This document shows positions 51,381-60,221 of a DNA stretch of 64,000 nt, piece by piece. How positions within the stretch are numbered: position 1 is the stretch's first letter; every line of letters starts with the position of its first letter. The notes beneath the pieces are model-generated. The model searched no databases. It was not told where the DNA came from and was given only the letters and a program-made list of their open reading frames with translations. The stretch is from positions 3,026,336-3,090,335 of the forward strand of contig NC_019695.1 in assembly GCF_000317125.1 (NCBI RefSeq), in the 5' to 3' direction. Source of the DNA: Chroococcidiopsis thermalis PCC 7203. Lineage in GTDB: Bacteria; Cyanobacteriota; Cyanobacteriia; Cyanobacteriales; Chroococcidiopsidaceae. A program made the translations under genes and the position numbers.

Positions 51381-52268
51381 ATGATAAATCGAAGCGAAGT
51401 TAAAAGTGTTCGCGGGCTATTTGTTGGTCTAGTCACCCTAGATTTTGTTTATTTAGCTCCATCCCCACCAACTAACAATCAGAAAATTGTTGCATCCGAT
51501 TATGTTGTTGCAGCTGGGGGTCCTGCTACTAATGCTGCCGTCACATTTAGTTATTTGGGGAATCAGGCTACTTTGTTAGGAATAGTAGGAAGCCACCCGA
51601 TTACTCAGCTAGTTCGAGCAGATTTAGCAACTTATGGAGTGGCGATCGCAGATTTAGCACCCAGTCAAACTGAACCGCCGCCTGTCTCGTCAATTATTGT
51701 CTCCCAAGAGACGGGGGAACGGGCAGTAGTTTCTATTAATGCTGTCAAAAACCAAGTGACACCTGAATTTATCTCAAACAATATTTTACAAGGTGTAGAT
51801 ATAGTTTTAATTGACGGACATCAAATGTTAGTAGGAGAAGCGATCGCCCAACTTGCTAAAGCTAATAATATTCCTGTTGTTGTTGATGGTGGGAGTTGGA
51901 AACCTGGATTTGAAAAAGTTCTGTCTTTTGCAGACTACATTATCTGTTCTGCTAACTTTCGCCCTCCCAATTGTCACAACATGGAGGAAGTCTTTGCCTA
52001 TCTTTCCCAAATAGAAATTCCTCATATTGCGATAACTCAGGGAGAACAACCAATTCAGTTTTTAGATGATGGGAAAATCAAATCTCTAGAAATTCCTCAA
52101 ATTAAACCTGTAGATACTCTCGGTGCAGGAGATATTTTTCACGGGGCTTTTTGTCATTACATTCTTCAGCACAATTTTATTGAAGCTTTAGGAGCTGCGG
52201 CAAAAATTGCTGCTCGGTCTTGTCAGTCTTTCGGTTCTCGTCAATGGATGCAAACTGGGAGAAATTAA
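51381..52268 (+). CDS. PfkB-family carbohydrate kinase
   Basis: A ribokinase-like enzyme, 295 residues. GGPATNAAVTFSYLGNQATLLG near 45-65 is the first PfkB signature and DTLGAGDIFHGAF near 247 is the second, holding the catalytic aspartate. It phosphorylates a sugar or related alcohol; substrate cannot be deduced. It lies 24 bp after the toxin gene. Its stop overlaps the stop of the next, convergent gene by 4 bp. Confidence 0.9.
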   Translation: MINRSEVKSVRGLFVGLVTLDFVYLAPSPPTNNQKIVASDYVVAAGGPATNAAVTFSYLGNQATLLGIVGSHPITQLVRADLATYGVAIADLAPSQTEPPPVSSIIVSQETGERAVVSINAVKNQVTPEFISNNILQGVDIVLIDGHQMLVGEAIAQLAKANNIPVVVDGGSWKPGFEKVLSFADYIICSANFRPPNCHNMEEVFAYLSQIEIPHIAITQGEQPIQFLDDGKIKSLEIPQIKPVDTLGAGDIFHGAFCHYILQHNFIEALGAAAKIAARSCQSFGSRQWMQTGRN

Positions 52269-52867
52269 CTATCGGGATTAGCTTCCTCTAACTGCTCTGC
52301 CTCAAAGTCAACTTTGTTATATAAATCTTCTAGAGAGATTTGAAAGAGAACAGAGTGTAAGGCAATCATTTCATCTTCTATATCATATTCTCGAATTTCC
52401 CAGCGCTTTCTTCCCGTCTTCACATACTGCATGACATTAATTTTGGTTTGGTCGATTAATATGTATTCTTGGAAAGAAGCAATAGTTTTATAATCCTCGA
52501 ATTTTGCTTGACGGTCGCGACTTTGGGTAGACTTAGATAAAATTTCGGCAATGACAATTGGATTAGTCACTGTATCGTTACGATTATTGTAATACTCTGG
52601 CTTTCCGGCAATTATCATGACATCGGGATAGGTGTAAATGTTCTTATCAGGGATCCACAAACGCACGTCACCCATAAAAACTTCGTAGTCTTGCTGTCTG
52701 AAAGCAAAATTTAGTCCAGTACTAAGATTTAGTGCTAGCCGATTGTGATTTGTCGTTCCGCCTGCCATTGGAATAATTTCACCGTTTATATATTCACTCT
52801 TAAATTTAGCCATCTCTTCTAAAGCTAAATACTCATCTTGGGTGTAGTAGCGTTCGGTTATTTGCAT
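52265..52867 (-). CDS. Uma2-family endonuclease-fold protein (DUF820)
   Basis: About 200 residues of the Uma2 restriction-endonuclease fold, widespread in cyanobacteria. YTQDEYLALEEMAKFKSEYINGEIIPMAGGT at the start is typical. The PD-(D/E)xK-like core shows YPDVMIIAGK near 78 and PIVIAEILSKSTQSRDRQAKFEDYKTI near 105, with EYILIDQ after. Function in the cell is unknown. It ends convergently with, and overlaps, the sugar kinase gene. Confidence 0.9.
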   Translation of the reverse strand: MQITERYYTQDEYLALEEMAKFKSEYINGEIIPMAGGTTNHNRLALNLSTGLNFAFRQQDYEVFMGDVRLWIPDKNIYTYPDVMIIAGKPEYYNNRNDTVTNPIVIAEILSKSTQSRDRQAKFEDYKTIASFQEYILIDQTKINVMQYVKTGRKRWEIREYDIEDEMIALHSVLFQISLEDLYNKVDFEAEQLEEANPDS

Positions 52868-52948
52868 AGTTTCCTCAATCTCAAATTACAACTGGAAATC
52901 ACAAATTCTACCGATAGTTTAACTTGGTAGGTTGTACAAAATATCGGA

Positions 52949-53003
52949 GGGCGGGTTTAGGAAGATCTCAGATTGCAGCAGAGATAGTTGGTAAACCCGC
53001 CCC
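52949..53003. repeat. Family D inverted repeat between Uma2 and murG
   Basis: GGGCGGGTTTA is mirrored by TAAACCCGCCCC, enclosing AGATCTCAGATTGCAG. This copy ends 2 bp before the murG stop on the minus strand. It may act as a terminator for murG. Confidence 0.6.
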
Positions 53004-53005
53004 TA

Positions 53006-54064
53006 CTACACTATTTCGCGGACTAACTGTGCCAATCTTTCAGCACTATCAACTACTGCGATCGCGCCTGCTTTTTTTCCCATTTGAGCTAACTTTTCAG
53101 GTGAATGCAACAAACTTAAAACTTCTTTGGTTAAGATTTCCGGTGTTAATTCTGGTTGACGAAAGACTAAAGCTGCTCCCGCTGCCACTAAAACTTGAGC
53201 GTTGTAATATTGATGATCTTCCGCTGCTGTTGGTAGGGGAATAAAAACCGCTGGCTTGCGGGCGATCGCTAATTCCGTTACCGTACCAGCTCCAGCTCTG
53301 GCAATAACTAAACTTGCCCGATGCAACAGCCGCGCCATATTGTCATAAAAAGGCAGTGCAATATACTGCGGATGTTTCAAACTTTCCACGTCAGGATCGT
53401 TACTTCCCGTCTGATGTACCACCCACGCTCCAGCCTCAAACCAAGCCGTAGCAGACTGCCGCACTAACTTGTTGACAGCTACCGCTCCCTGACTACCACC
53501 GACAATTAAAATCAGCGGTACGTTCTCAGGGATAGCTAAATCTAGAGGTGGTAGCGTATCTAGTGCCTCTACTTGAAACTGCGATCGCACGGGCGTACCT
53601 GTAAAGATGGTTTTGACTCCAGATAAGTATTTTGCTGCTGGTTCAAACCCAATCGCCACAACACTACACCAACGACTTAAAAAGCGAGTCACTTTGCCGG
53701 GAATAGCATTTGATTCGTGCAAAATAACGGGTAAACCAAGCGATCGCGCTGCAATAACTGCTGGAGCCGCAATATATCCACCCGTTGTTAACACCCCCTG
53801 AAACTGCCCCTGTTTTAGTAGCTGTCGCGCCTGAAAAATAGCAAGAGCCAGTTTAGTTAAAATTTTTACCGTACCCAGCCCCAAGCGTTGCTGAATGCCT
53901 TCTACATCGATAGTATGCAAGCGATATTGGGATGGAACTAATTGAGTCTCTAATCGATTCGGAACCCCCAACCACTCAATCTGGTAATCTGATAACTGTT
54001 CCGCAGTGGCGATCGCCGGAAACAAATGTCCGCCAGTGCCACTTGCTGCAATCAATAGTCGCAT
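53006..54064 (-). CDS. murG: UDP-N-acetylglucosamine-N-acetylmuramyl-(pentapeptide) pyrophosphoryl-undecaprenol transferase
   Basis: The enzyme adds GlcNAc to lipid I to form lipid II, the peptidoglycan precursor, on the inner membrane face. It has about 352 residues from ATG 54064 (MRLLIAASGTGGHLFPA). The N-terminal glycine loop GTGGH is clear, as are GGSQGA in the middle and RAGAGTVTELAIA near 270, all MurG signatures. A start at 54079 adds five residues. It sits alone, without the usual dcw cluster. Confidence 0.96.
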   Translation of the reverse strand: MRLLIAASGTGGHLFPAIATAEQLSDYQIEWLGVPNRLETQLVPSQYRLHTIDVEGIQQRLGLGTVKILTKLALAIFQARQLLKQGQFQGVLTTGGYIAAPAVIAARSLGLPVILHESNAIPGKVTRFLSRWCSVVAIGFEPAAKYLSGVKTIFTGTPVRSQFQVEALDTLPPLDLAIPENVPLILIVGGSQGAVAVNKLVRQSATAWFEAGAWVVHQTGSNDPDVESLKHPQYIALPFYDNMARLLHRASLVIARAGAGTVTELAIARKPAVFIPLPTAAEDHQYYNAQVLVAAGAALVFRQPELTPEILTKEVLSLLHSPEKLAQMGKKAGAIAVVDSAERLAQLVREIV

Positions 54065-54232
54065 CCGTGCATCCCCCATTCCCTTCTACCAAGTCAAGAC
54101 ACAGGTTAACCTAAGATAGAGCAAATGATGTTGTTTTCGGTCATTGGTCATAAAGTGCGAATTGCAAATTGCAAATTGCGAATTGTCATGACAGCTAACT
54201 TGCTCAATCGGGAAATATTTAGGCGATCGCCA

Positions 54233-55105
54233 ATGGGTAAAATCTTGAATTCTCTGTCTGCTTGCTTGTTAGTTCCAGTACTGCTAGCACTCTCTGTCAT
54301 AGTCTCAAGCAACCGTACCGTTGCCCAAGCTCCAGTACAAACCCCGCCAGCATCCACCCCCACTAATGCGCCTCAGCCTCAGCCACCAGTACCGCTCAAC
54401 GCACCCGCAGAACTGACAAACATAATTGCGCAAATTGATGCGGCTGCCAACCAACGCAACATTAATGAGGTATTAAAGTTTTATAGTCCCAATTTCACTC
54501 ATTCCGATGGCTTAACGCGCCAAAGCATGACACAAGCTTTAACTGCCCTATGGAAGAGTTACCCGCAGCTCAAGTATCAGACGCAACTGCTCTCATGGCA
54601 ACCTCAAGGCAGGGCTACGATCGCAGAGACGGTGACTAAGATTACTGGCACGCAGCCGCAAGCGGTTGGTAATACGCTACTCGATGCCACCATTAGATCT
54701 AAACAGAGGTACGAGAACGGTCAAATCGTACAGCAGGAAATTCTTTCCGAGCAAAGTCAAATTAAAACTGGAGACAAACCGCCAACGGTAGAAGTCAAAC
54801 TACCGCAGCAGGTAAAACCCGGGCAGCAATATAACTTTGATGCAGTCGTGCGAGAACCATTAGGCGACGATTATCTCCTCGGTGCGGCGATCGAAGAACC
54901 AATTAGACCCGATAATTTTGCAAATCCGGCGCGGGTGGATCTAGAGTTACTCTCATCCGGCGGACTATTTAAAATCGGTCGCGCTCCCATCAAACCCGAT
55001 CGCTACTGGGTTTCTGCCGTACTCATCCGAGGCGATGGCATGACACTGGTAACTCAGCGCCTTAATGTAGTCGGCAAAAATCCACCTGCGGCGCAGAAGC
55101 CATAG
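54233..55105 (+). CDS. Secreted NTF2/SnoaL-like domain protein
   Basis: From the ATG at 54233 there is a signal peptide (MGKILNSLSACLLVPVLLAL) with cleavage near VAQAP, then a proline-rich linker, and an NTF2-like domain from about 65 (LTNIIAQIDAAANQRNINEVLKFYSPNFTHSDGL). The second half is a beta-rich domain (KLPQQVKPGQQYNFDAVVREPL). It probably acts in the periplasm. Longer starts at 54125 and 54188 cover short repeats. Function unknown. Confidence 0.65.
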   Translation: MGKILNSLSACLLVPVLLALSVIVSSNRTVAQAPVQTPPASTPTNAPQPQPPVPLNAPAELTNIIAQIDAAANQRNINEVLKFYSPNFTHSDGLTRQSMTQALTALWKSYPQLKYQTQLLSWQPQGRATIAETVTKITGTQPQAVGNTLLDATIRSKQRYENGQIVQQEILSEQSQIKTGDKPPTVEVKLPQQVKPGQQYNFDAVVREPLGDDYLLGAAIEEPIRPDNFANPARVDLELLSSGGLFKIGRAPIKPDRYWVSAVLIRGDGMTLVTQRLNVVGKNPPAAQKP

Positions 55106-55212
55106 AAGAGAGCTGAGGGAGCTGAGGGAACTGAGGAAGAAAAACTGCTCCTGACTCCTGGCTCCTAAATTTTGACTTTTAACTTTTGACTTTTGACTTT
55201 TCAGAAAGGAGT

Positions 55213-55986
55213 ATGGTTTCAGTCCGACATCAGATTGTATTAATTACGGGTGCAAGTAGTGGCATTGGTGAAGCGACAGCGCAAATATTTGCCCAAGCTG
55301 GTGCTAAGTTAATCTTAGTAGCCCGTCGTCAAGAACGATTAGCACAATTGGCAGACGATCTTAATAAAGAATTTGCCAGCGATATACATACTATGCAGTT
55401 GGACGTGCGCGATCGCACCAGTATAGAATCGGCTTTAGCTCAGTTGCCGTCTGAATTCTCCGCGATTGACGTTTTAATTAACAATGCTGGTCTGAGTCGC
55501 GGTTTAGACAAGCTCTATCAAGGCAGTTACCAAGATTGGGAAGAAATGATCGATACCAATATCAAAGGGTTACTTTACTTTACCCGTGCGATCGTCCCAG
55601 GAATGGTAAGTCGCGGACGGGGACATGTTGTCAACCTCGGCTCGATCGCAGGACATCAAACTTATCCTAACGGTAATGTCTATTGTGCTACTAAAGCCGC
55701 CGTCAAAGCAATTTCTGAAGGCTTAAAACAAGACTTACTGGGGACTCCCGTGCGGGTTACATCCGTCGATCCTGGGATGGTAGAGACGGAATTCAGCCAA
55801 GTTCGATTTCACGGCGATACCGAACGAGGAAATCAAGTGTATCAGGGACTCAAACCCCTCACGCCAGAAGACGTAGCCGATGTCATTTTCTTCTGCGTCA
55901 CGCGATCGCCCCACGTGAATATCAGCGAAGTTTTGATGATGCCCGTGGATCAGTCGAGTTCGACTTTGTTTAATCGAAGGGGTTAG
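55213..55986 (+). CDS. Short-chain dehydrogenase/reductase
   Basis: About 257 residues, a classical SDR. The cofactor motif GASSGIGEA lies near 12-20, NNAGLS near 90, and the catalytic Ser-Tyr-Lys triad as SIAGHQTYPNGNVYCATKAA near 140-160. Closest to the YdfG-type serine 3-dehydrogenase group, reducing hydroxy acids with NADPH. I chose the ATG at 55213 because AAAGGAG precedes it; an upstream ATG at 55186 adds nine residues that come from a repeat. Confidence 0.9.
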   Translation: MVSVRHQIVLITGASSGIGEATAQIFAQAGAKLILVARRQERLAQLADDLNKEFASDIHTMQLDVRDRTSIESALAQLPSEFSAIDVLINNAGLSRGLDKLYQGSYQDWEEMIDTNIKGLLYFTRAIVPGMVSRGRGHVVNLGSIAGHQTYPNGNVYCATKAAVKAISEGLKQDLLGTPVRVTSVDPGMVETEFSQVRFHGDTERGNQVYQGLKPLTPEDVADVIFFCVTRSPHVNISEVLMMPVDQSSSTLFNRRG

Positions 55987-55989
55987 GGA

Positions 55990-56023
55990 GTTGTAGAGAC
56001 GTTACATGGAACGTCTCTACAAC
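55990..56023. terminator. Family A palindrome between convergent genes
   Basis: GTTGTAGAGACGTTACA faces TGGAACGTCTCTACAAC, a 34-bp inverted repeat with one mismatch, filling the 47-bp gap between the SDR gene and the following minus-strand gene. Confidence 0.65.
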
Positions 56024-56033
56024 CAGCGTACTA

Positions 56034-56642
56034 TCAACAAATCGGTCGATTCCCCGGATTCACAGCATGAACGTACTCGCTACCAGAATCGGGCCAGCCG
56101 CGTTTGTAGGCTGCTTCTTGGGGTTGACCCCAACCCAGTTGCAGAATAATTTCGAGAAAATTTATATTTTCTGATTTCCACAGGGTCGCCCATTGGGTTC
56201 GGTGCATAATTCTTTCGACATCAACTGGCGTAATCTGTCGGTAGCCTTTGCCGTGATTGATACTCAGGTAAATATCCATTCCTGCCGTGACTTCTTGCCA
56301 AAACTCGGCGATCGCGGATCTATGCTCCTTCAAGATTTCCAAATCTTCAGGTACGGCGATTAAGTGGGCATCAACTTCAGGATATGCGATTGTTTTACCT
56401 TTAACCGTCATCTGTCGCCAGACAATGCCAGATACGCCATGTTCTATTTGGTAACGATGTACTGCTGCCTTAAAGTCTTGATAGGCAGTAAATTTTTGCA
56501 AGCCTTCGGGTTTGAGATACTTGTCGATCGCAATATTACCCGAAGGTTGCGCCGCCAAGTTGAGCCTTTGTCCCTGGAGACAGGCTTGGCGTTCGGCTGC
56601 CAAAATCTCAATTAGCTCCTGTGTAGTGTACGCTTTTGTCAT
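56034..56642 (-). CDS. Hypothetical cyanobacterial protein, about 200 residues
   Basis: A soluble protein with a helical, charged N-terminus (TTQELIEILAAERQACLQGQR) and a mixed middle. Segments such as YPEVDAHLIAVPEDLEILKEH and LGWGQPQEAAYKRGWPD are well-formed. I do not recognise a domain. Codon use and HIP1 sites are like the neighbours, so it is probably real and long resident. It is transcribed alone. Confidence 0.6.
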   Translation of the reverse strand: MTKAYTTQELIEILAAERQACLQGQRLNLAAQPSGNIAIDKYLKPEGLQKFTAYQDFKAAVHRYQIEHGVSGIVWRQMTVKGKTIAYPEVDAHLIAVPEDLEILKEHRSAIAEFWQEVTAGMDIYLSINHGKGYRQITPVDVERIMHRTQWATLWKSENINFLEIILQLGWGQPQEAAYKRGWPDSGSEYVHAVNPGNRPIC

Positions 56643-56956
56643 TAACTAGTGGCTAGTGGCTGGTGGCTGGTGGCTAGTGGAACCAGTGACTAGTTGGGGC
56701 TATTGCCGATCATTTTGCCTAAAAATTGTCCTTTTGTCTGCGCATCTGCAATACATTTTGAGGAGTGAGGAGTGAGGAGCGAGGGGCGAGGTAAAGGACA
56801 AGGGGGACAAGGGGGACAAGGGGGACAAGGAAGCAGAGGAGAAAATCAATTCAATATCCAAAATTCCCACACCCTAAACCCCACACCCTAAACCCTTTCC
56901 TGAGCGCACCACGCACCACTCTCTTTCCCTCACTCCTTGCTCCTCACTCCTCGCTC
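56643..56956. repeat. Short-repeat-filled gap
   Basis: About 310 bp of low-complexity repeats: GTGGCTAGTGGCTGGTGGC near 56645, GGAGTGAGGAGTGAGGAGCG near 56759, GGGGGACAAGGGGGACAAG near 56799, CACACCCTAAACCCC twice near 56870-56900, and CACTCCTTGCTCCTCACTCC near 56930, which mirrors the earlier GAGTGAGGAG. No coding signal; possible stems from the mirrored units. Confidence 0.7.
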
Positions 56957-57550
56957 CTATTCCGTCACTTCAGAACTAAATTCATTGAAAGAGCGGCGTT
57001 TCAACTCAGATGATTCGGTACGGGGTAATAAGTCAAATACTTCTCGCAGGGTGTCATCTACTCGTTCGTAAGGAACTTGCCCTGTTTCATTCAGGACGAC
57101 TTTACCCGCTTTGTCGAATACAATAACTTGCGGAACTGCACCCTTGTAGTAGTAGCCAGGTTCGGTGGGCTTGTAGGTCAATTCCGGTAAAATGGTGTCT
57201 ACATTGACAGGAATGATATCTGTTGCCCGACCGTAGAAGGCTTGCATCCGCGATACTGCTGAAGCATACTGCTTACAATCGCTGCAATCGTCTAAGTACA
57301 ACACTAGCAGCGTGGCGCGATCGCTTGCTGCCATAGATTTTTCTAACGTTGTTTTTGGTGGTACTAGTGAGGCATTTCCACCATACAACACAAAAACGTT
57401 CCCCTCATAATTGTCGTCGTTGATTCCTGCTAGGGCAGAGGGTATTCCCAGGCAGTACGAAAATACGACGAATAGTAATAACAACTTAGTCAACAATCGT
57501 CTCCATCGACGTGTCGCGTTTGGAGGTGACTGGAGCTGAAAAAAATTCAT
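56957..57550 (-). CDS. Exported thioredoxin-fold protein
   Basis: About 197 residues from ATG 57550 (MNFFQLQSPPNATRRWRRLL). An export signal follows (LLTKLLLLFVVFSYCLGIPSALAG) with likely cleavage near residue 42. The mature protein has a thioredoxin-like core with CSDC (DDCSDCKQYASAV) near 88-91 and VPQVIVFDKAG near 138. It probably acts in the periplasm or thylakoid lumen. Similar proteins are described as photosystem I accumulation factors; I am only moderately sure of that role. Confidence 0.7.
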   Translation of the reverse strand: MNFFQLQSPPNATRRWRRLLTKLLLLFVVFSYCLGIPSALAGINDDNYEGNVFVLYGGNASLVPPKTTLEKSMAASDRATLLVLYLDDCSDCKQYASAVSRMQAFYGRATDIIPVNVDTILPELTYKPTEPGYYYKGAVPQVIVFDKAGKVVLNETGQVPYERVDDTLREVFDLLPRTESSELKRRSFNEFSSEVTE

Positions 57551-57940
57551 TGCAGCAAACCTTAGATTTGAGCCAATAGTCCACATCTACCATTAGACTA
57601 TTTTTTTGCTGTTGGTTGTTGGTTGACGGTAAGAGAGTGGTGCGTGTTGATGCGGGTGTGAGGTGTGGGGTGTGGGGTGTGGGGTGTAGGGTGTAGTGAG
57701 AGAATTGATGTTAATTTTGTTAACTACATCTATCTTAAGTCGGAAATCAGAATCGGTAATTTTGATTTAATCTATATAAGGAGAAGCAGGAGCTAAAAAT
57801 TCTGTCATAGCAATAGAAATTGGAGGTTTGAAGTCGCAAAAATCTGAAAAAGGTGTAGATTCGCGATCGGTCGTTCAATCTGGGTGCTAGCGGTTGACAG
57901 GAGCAGTTAATCGATGTATATCAATATATAAACGACATAG
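57551..57940. other. AT-rich divergent gap with GGTGTGG repeats
   Basis: Between the thioredoxin-fold gene and the ArsR gene. It begins with GTGTGGGGTGTGGGGTGTGG near 57664-57690, then AT-rich sequence with ATCTATATAAGGAG near 57772 and TATATCAATATATAAACG near 57919-57935, both able to serve as promoters. No gene is visible. The ArsR-proximal part is the 14-15 bp array in the next entry. Confidence 0.5.
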
Positions 57941-58077
57941 TTATTTAGACAGGGTTATTTATACATAGTTACTGAAACTGTGTTACTGAAACTATAGGTA
58001 TTAAAACTGTGAGTTATTGAAGCTATAGTTATTCAGGCATAGTGATTAAGGCTATGTTATTGAAACTATGTATTAGG
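57941..58077. repeat. 14-15 bp period array upstream of the ArsR gene
   Basis: About nine to ten imperfect units of consensus TTATTGAAACTATG (starts near 57941, 57955, 57969, 57983, 58000, 58014, 58029, 58043, 58057). Each is two seven-base halves. The spacing is nearly constant, close to 1.4 helical turns. The array ends about 38 bp before the ArsR start. It could be an operator array for the regulator or just a heptad-type repeat expansion. Confidence 0.65.
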
Positions 58078-58114
58078 TTGCGTCGATTGGTTGAGTAACT
58101 AGGAAATATTTCAA

Positions 58115-58420
58115 ATGGACGCAGCCCAATTTCAGCAAGTGGCAAAAGCTCTAGCAGAGCCACGACGATTGGAAATTCTAACAGCGATCGCTACCCATGA
58201 TGAGCTATCTTGCCGAGAAATAGTCGAGCAGTTTCCTGTATCGCAAGCAACAGTTTCTCATCACATTAAGGAGTTAGTTAAAGTCGGTTTGATCGAAACT
58301 AGGCGTGCAGGGCAATACTGTTATTACAGTTTTCGTGCGGAAGTTTTGTCAATTTATATTACTCAGTTACAGCAACTTTTGACAATAAACATTCAACAAA
58401 AATCGCCGGAACGAATTTAA
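58115..58420 (+). CDS. ArsR-family transcriptional regulator
   Basis: A small winged-helix regulator, 101 residues, with the ArsR HTH VSQATVSHHIKELVKVGLIETRRAGQYCYY near 46-78. Cys residues (ELSCREI near 30 and QYCYY near 75) could sense metals or redox, though no full ArsR metal box is present. It lies upstream of an RND efflux pump and probably controls it, by analogy with ArsR regulators of efflux genes. Confidence 0.9.
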   Translation: MDAAQFQQVAKALAEPRRLEILTAIATHDELSCREIVEQFPVSQATVSHHIKELVKVGLIETRRAGQYCYYSFRAEVLSIYITQLQQLLTINIQQKSPERI

Positions 58421-58711
58421 GTGACTTGAATTGGAGACAACCAATAATCTCGATCGCGTATAGAAGGGAATTTAACCCTATTACGAATATAACTTTCACC
58501 GTTATTACAGGAGTCACTACTTAAGTAATCAAACCGCTAACTGACAACTTCTTTGTACAGACGTTACATGTAACTGATAACTGTAGAGTTTGGTATTGAC
58601 CGATGAATTATTACACAAAGGTGAGGCAATAAGCCAAAATTACAATTCTCTTTAGAGAATTCCTGACTCTTCGTTAGTCAAAACTTTTATTTAGCAAGCT
58701 TTCTATTCAAT
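58421..58711. other. Gap between ArsR gene and efflux operon
   Basis: About 290 bp. It contains a partial family A palindrome (TGTACAGACGTTACATGTAA, 58554-58573), which lacks its mirror half, and an ATTCTCTTTAGAGAAT palindrome near 58653-58668, which could be an operator. The efflux start is preceded by TTTATTTAGCAAGC. No coding frame. Confidence 0.5.
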
Positions 58712-60043
58712 ATGGAATCATCAGAACCTAAAGCATCCGCTACGGATGAGAGAAAACAAGTCCAAGACAAACCCCCAGGTAAACGCAAGCCGTGGATGTG
58801 GTTATTGGTCGGTCTAATCGCCATTGGTGGCGGAGTTGGACTATGGTATTTACTCGCACCCAAAAATCAAAACGCCAATTCAGCCGCACAGCAGCAACCG
58901 CCAACTAAGGTGAGGCTAGCCACCCTAGAATCAGGAGCAGTCAGCGAAAGTAGCGAGTATATTGCCAATTTAGAATCGCGACGATCCGTGACTTTACAGC
59001 CGAGAATTCAAGGGCAAGTCTCTCGTATTTTCGTTCGTCCGGGCGATCGCGTCAATCGAGGAGCGAACCTAATCCAGATCGATCCAGAAGAACAACAAGC
59101 AGCCGTCAGGAGTTCTAGCGCCGCGATCGCAGCTGCCGAAGCAGAAGTGGCAAATGCCGAAGCAACCCTGAGTTCCTTGCAAGCAGAACGCCTTTCCAAC
59201 TTGTCGAATGTCAGATTCAACGAGAAAGAATACAAGAGATATTCTGACCTTGCCGACCAAGGAGCGGTAGCGCGATCGGTTGCGGATGATTATACCAATA
59301 GAATCGCTACGGCAAAAGCCGAACTCAATGCGATCGACAAACGCATTGCCGCTCAGAAAGCTACCGTAGCTCAACAGGAAAAAGCCTTGGCAGAAGCAAG
59401 AGCAAATACCCAAGGACAGGAAGCGCAACTGAAATACTACACGATTACCGCACCCTTTGCGGGTACAGTGGGGCGAATTCCGGTCAAAGAGGGGGATTTT
59501 GTCAACACATCAACCCAACTCACAAGCGTTACCGAGAACCAACCCCTAGAAGTCAATATCTCCGTACCCATCGAACGGGGACCAGAACTACGCCAGGGAA
59601 TGCCAGTCGAGCTGCTTGACGGACAAGGCAAGCGTGTAGGGACGAGCAAGGTCTTTTTCATTGCCCCTAACACCGCTACTAATACCCAATCCGTACTCGT
59701 CAAATCTCTATTTGAAAATTCCCAAAATCAACTGCGTGCCGACCAATATGTAAGAGCGAGAGTCATTTGGAATCAACGCCAAGGCATTCTCGTTCCCACA
59801 ACGGCAATTAACCGGATTGGCGGTCAAAACTTCGTCTATGTAGCAGAATCAGCACCACAACAACAGTCTCAACAGGCACAATCGGGACAACCACAGCTGA
59901 TAGCACGGCAAAAACCCGTGAAATTAGGCAGCATTCAAGGTAACAATTACCAGGTTCTCGAAGGATTAAAACCCGGAGAGCGAATTATTACTTCAGGACT
60001 GCTCAACCTTAGAGACGGCGCACCGATCGCCCCTGAATCTTAA
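58712..60043 (+). CDS. RND efflux periplasmic adaptor (membrane fusion protein)
   Basis: A 443-residue HlyD/AcrA-family adaptor. A single N-terminal helix (about 27-49, KPWMWLLVGLIAIGGGVGLWYLL) anchors it; then lipoyl halves (LESRRSVTLQPRIQGQVSRIFVRPGDRV near 87 and TAPFAGTVGRIPVKEGDFV near 246), a long alpha-hairpin coiled coil (about 125-235), and a beta-barrel. It links the RND pump to the outer membrane. Operon with the pump gene, 178 bp downstream. Confidence 0.95.
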   Translation: MESSEPKASATDERKQVQDKPPGKRKPWMWLLVGLIAIGGGVGLWYLLAPKNQNANSAAQQQPPTKVRLATLESGAVSESSEYIANLESRRSVTLQPRIQGQVSRIFVRPGDRVNRGANLIQIDPEEQQAAVRSSSAAIAAAEAEVANAEATLSSLQAERLSNLSNVRFNEKEYKRYSDLADQGAVARSVADDYTNRIATAKAELNAIDKRIAAQKATVAQQEKALAEARANTQGQEAQLKYYTITAPFAGTVGRIPVKEGDFVNTSTQLTSVTENQPLEVNISVPIERGPELRQGMPVELLDGQGKRVGTSKVFFIAPNTATNTQSVLVKSLFENSQNQLRADQYVRARVIWNQRQGILVPTTAINRIGGQNFVYVAESAPQQQSQQAQSGQPQLIARQKPVKLGSIQGNNYQVLEGLKPGERIITSGLLNLRDGAPIAPES

Positions 60044-60138
60044 AGAGACAAGGGAGTCAATGGTCAATAGTTATTGGTCAATGGTTAATAGCAATCAACT
60101 ATTAGCTATGAACTATGAACCACTCCCTACTCCTGTAC

Positions 60139-60192
60139 GGGCGGGTTCACCTGAAATTTTTGCTAGTAGCAAAGCCGCTTGGTAAACCCGCC
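60139..60192. repeat. Family D inverted repeat within the efflux operon
   Basis: GGGCGGGTT is mirrored by AAACCCGCC, with a TGCTAGTAGCAAAG loop that itself has a small stem. It stands between the adaptor and pump genes, so it may lower pump expression relative to the adaptor. Confidence 0.55.
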
Positions 60193-60221
60193 TCTACAAC
60201 TACCCTACTCCCTACTCCCTC

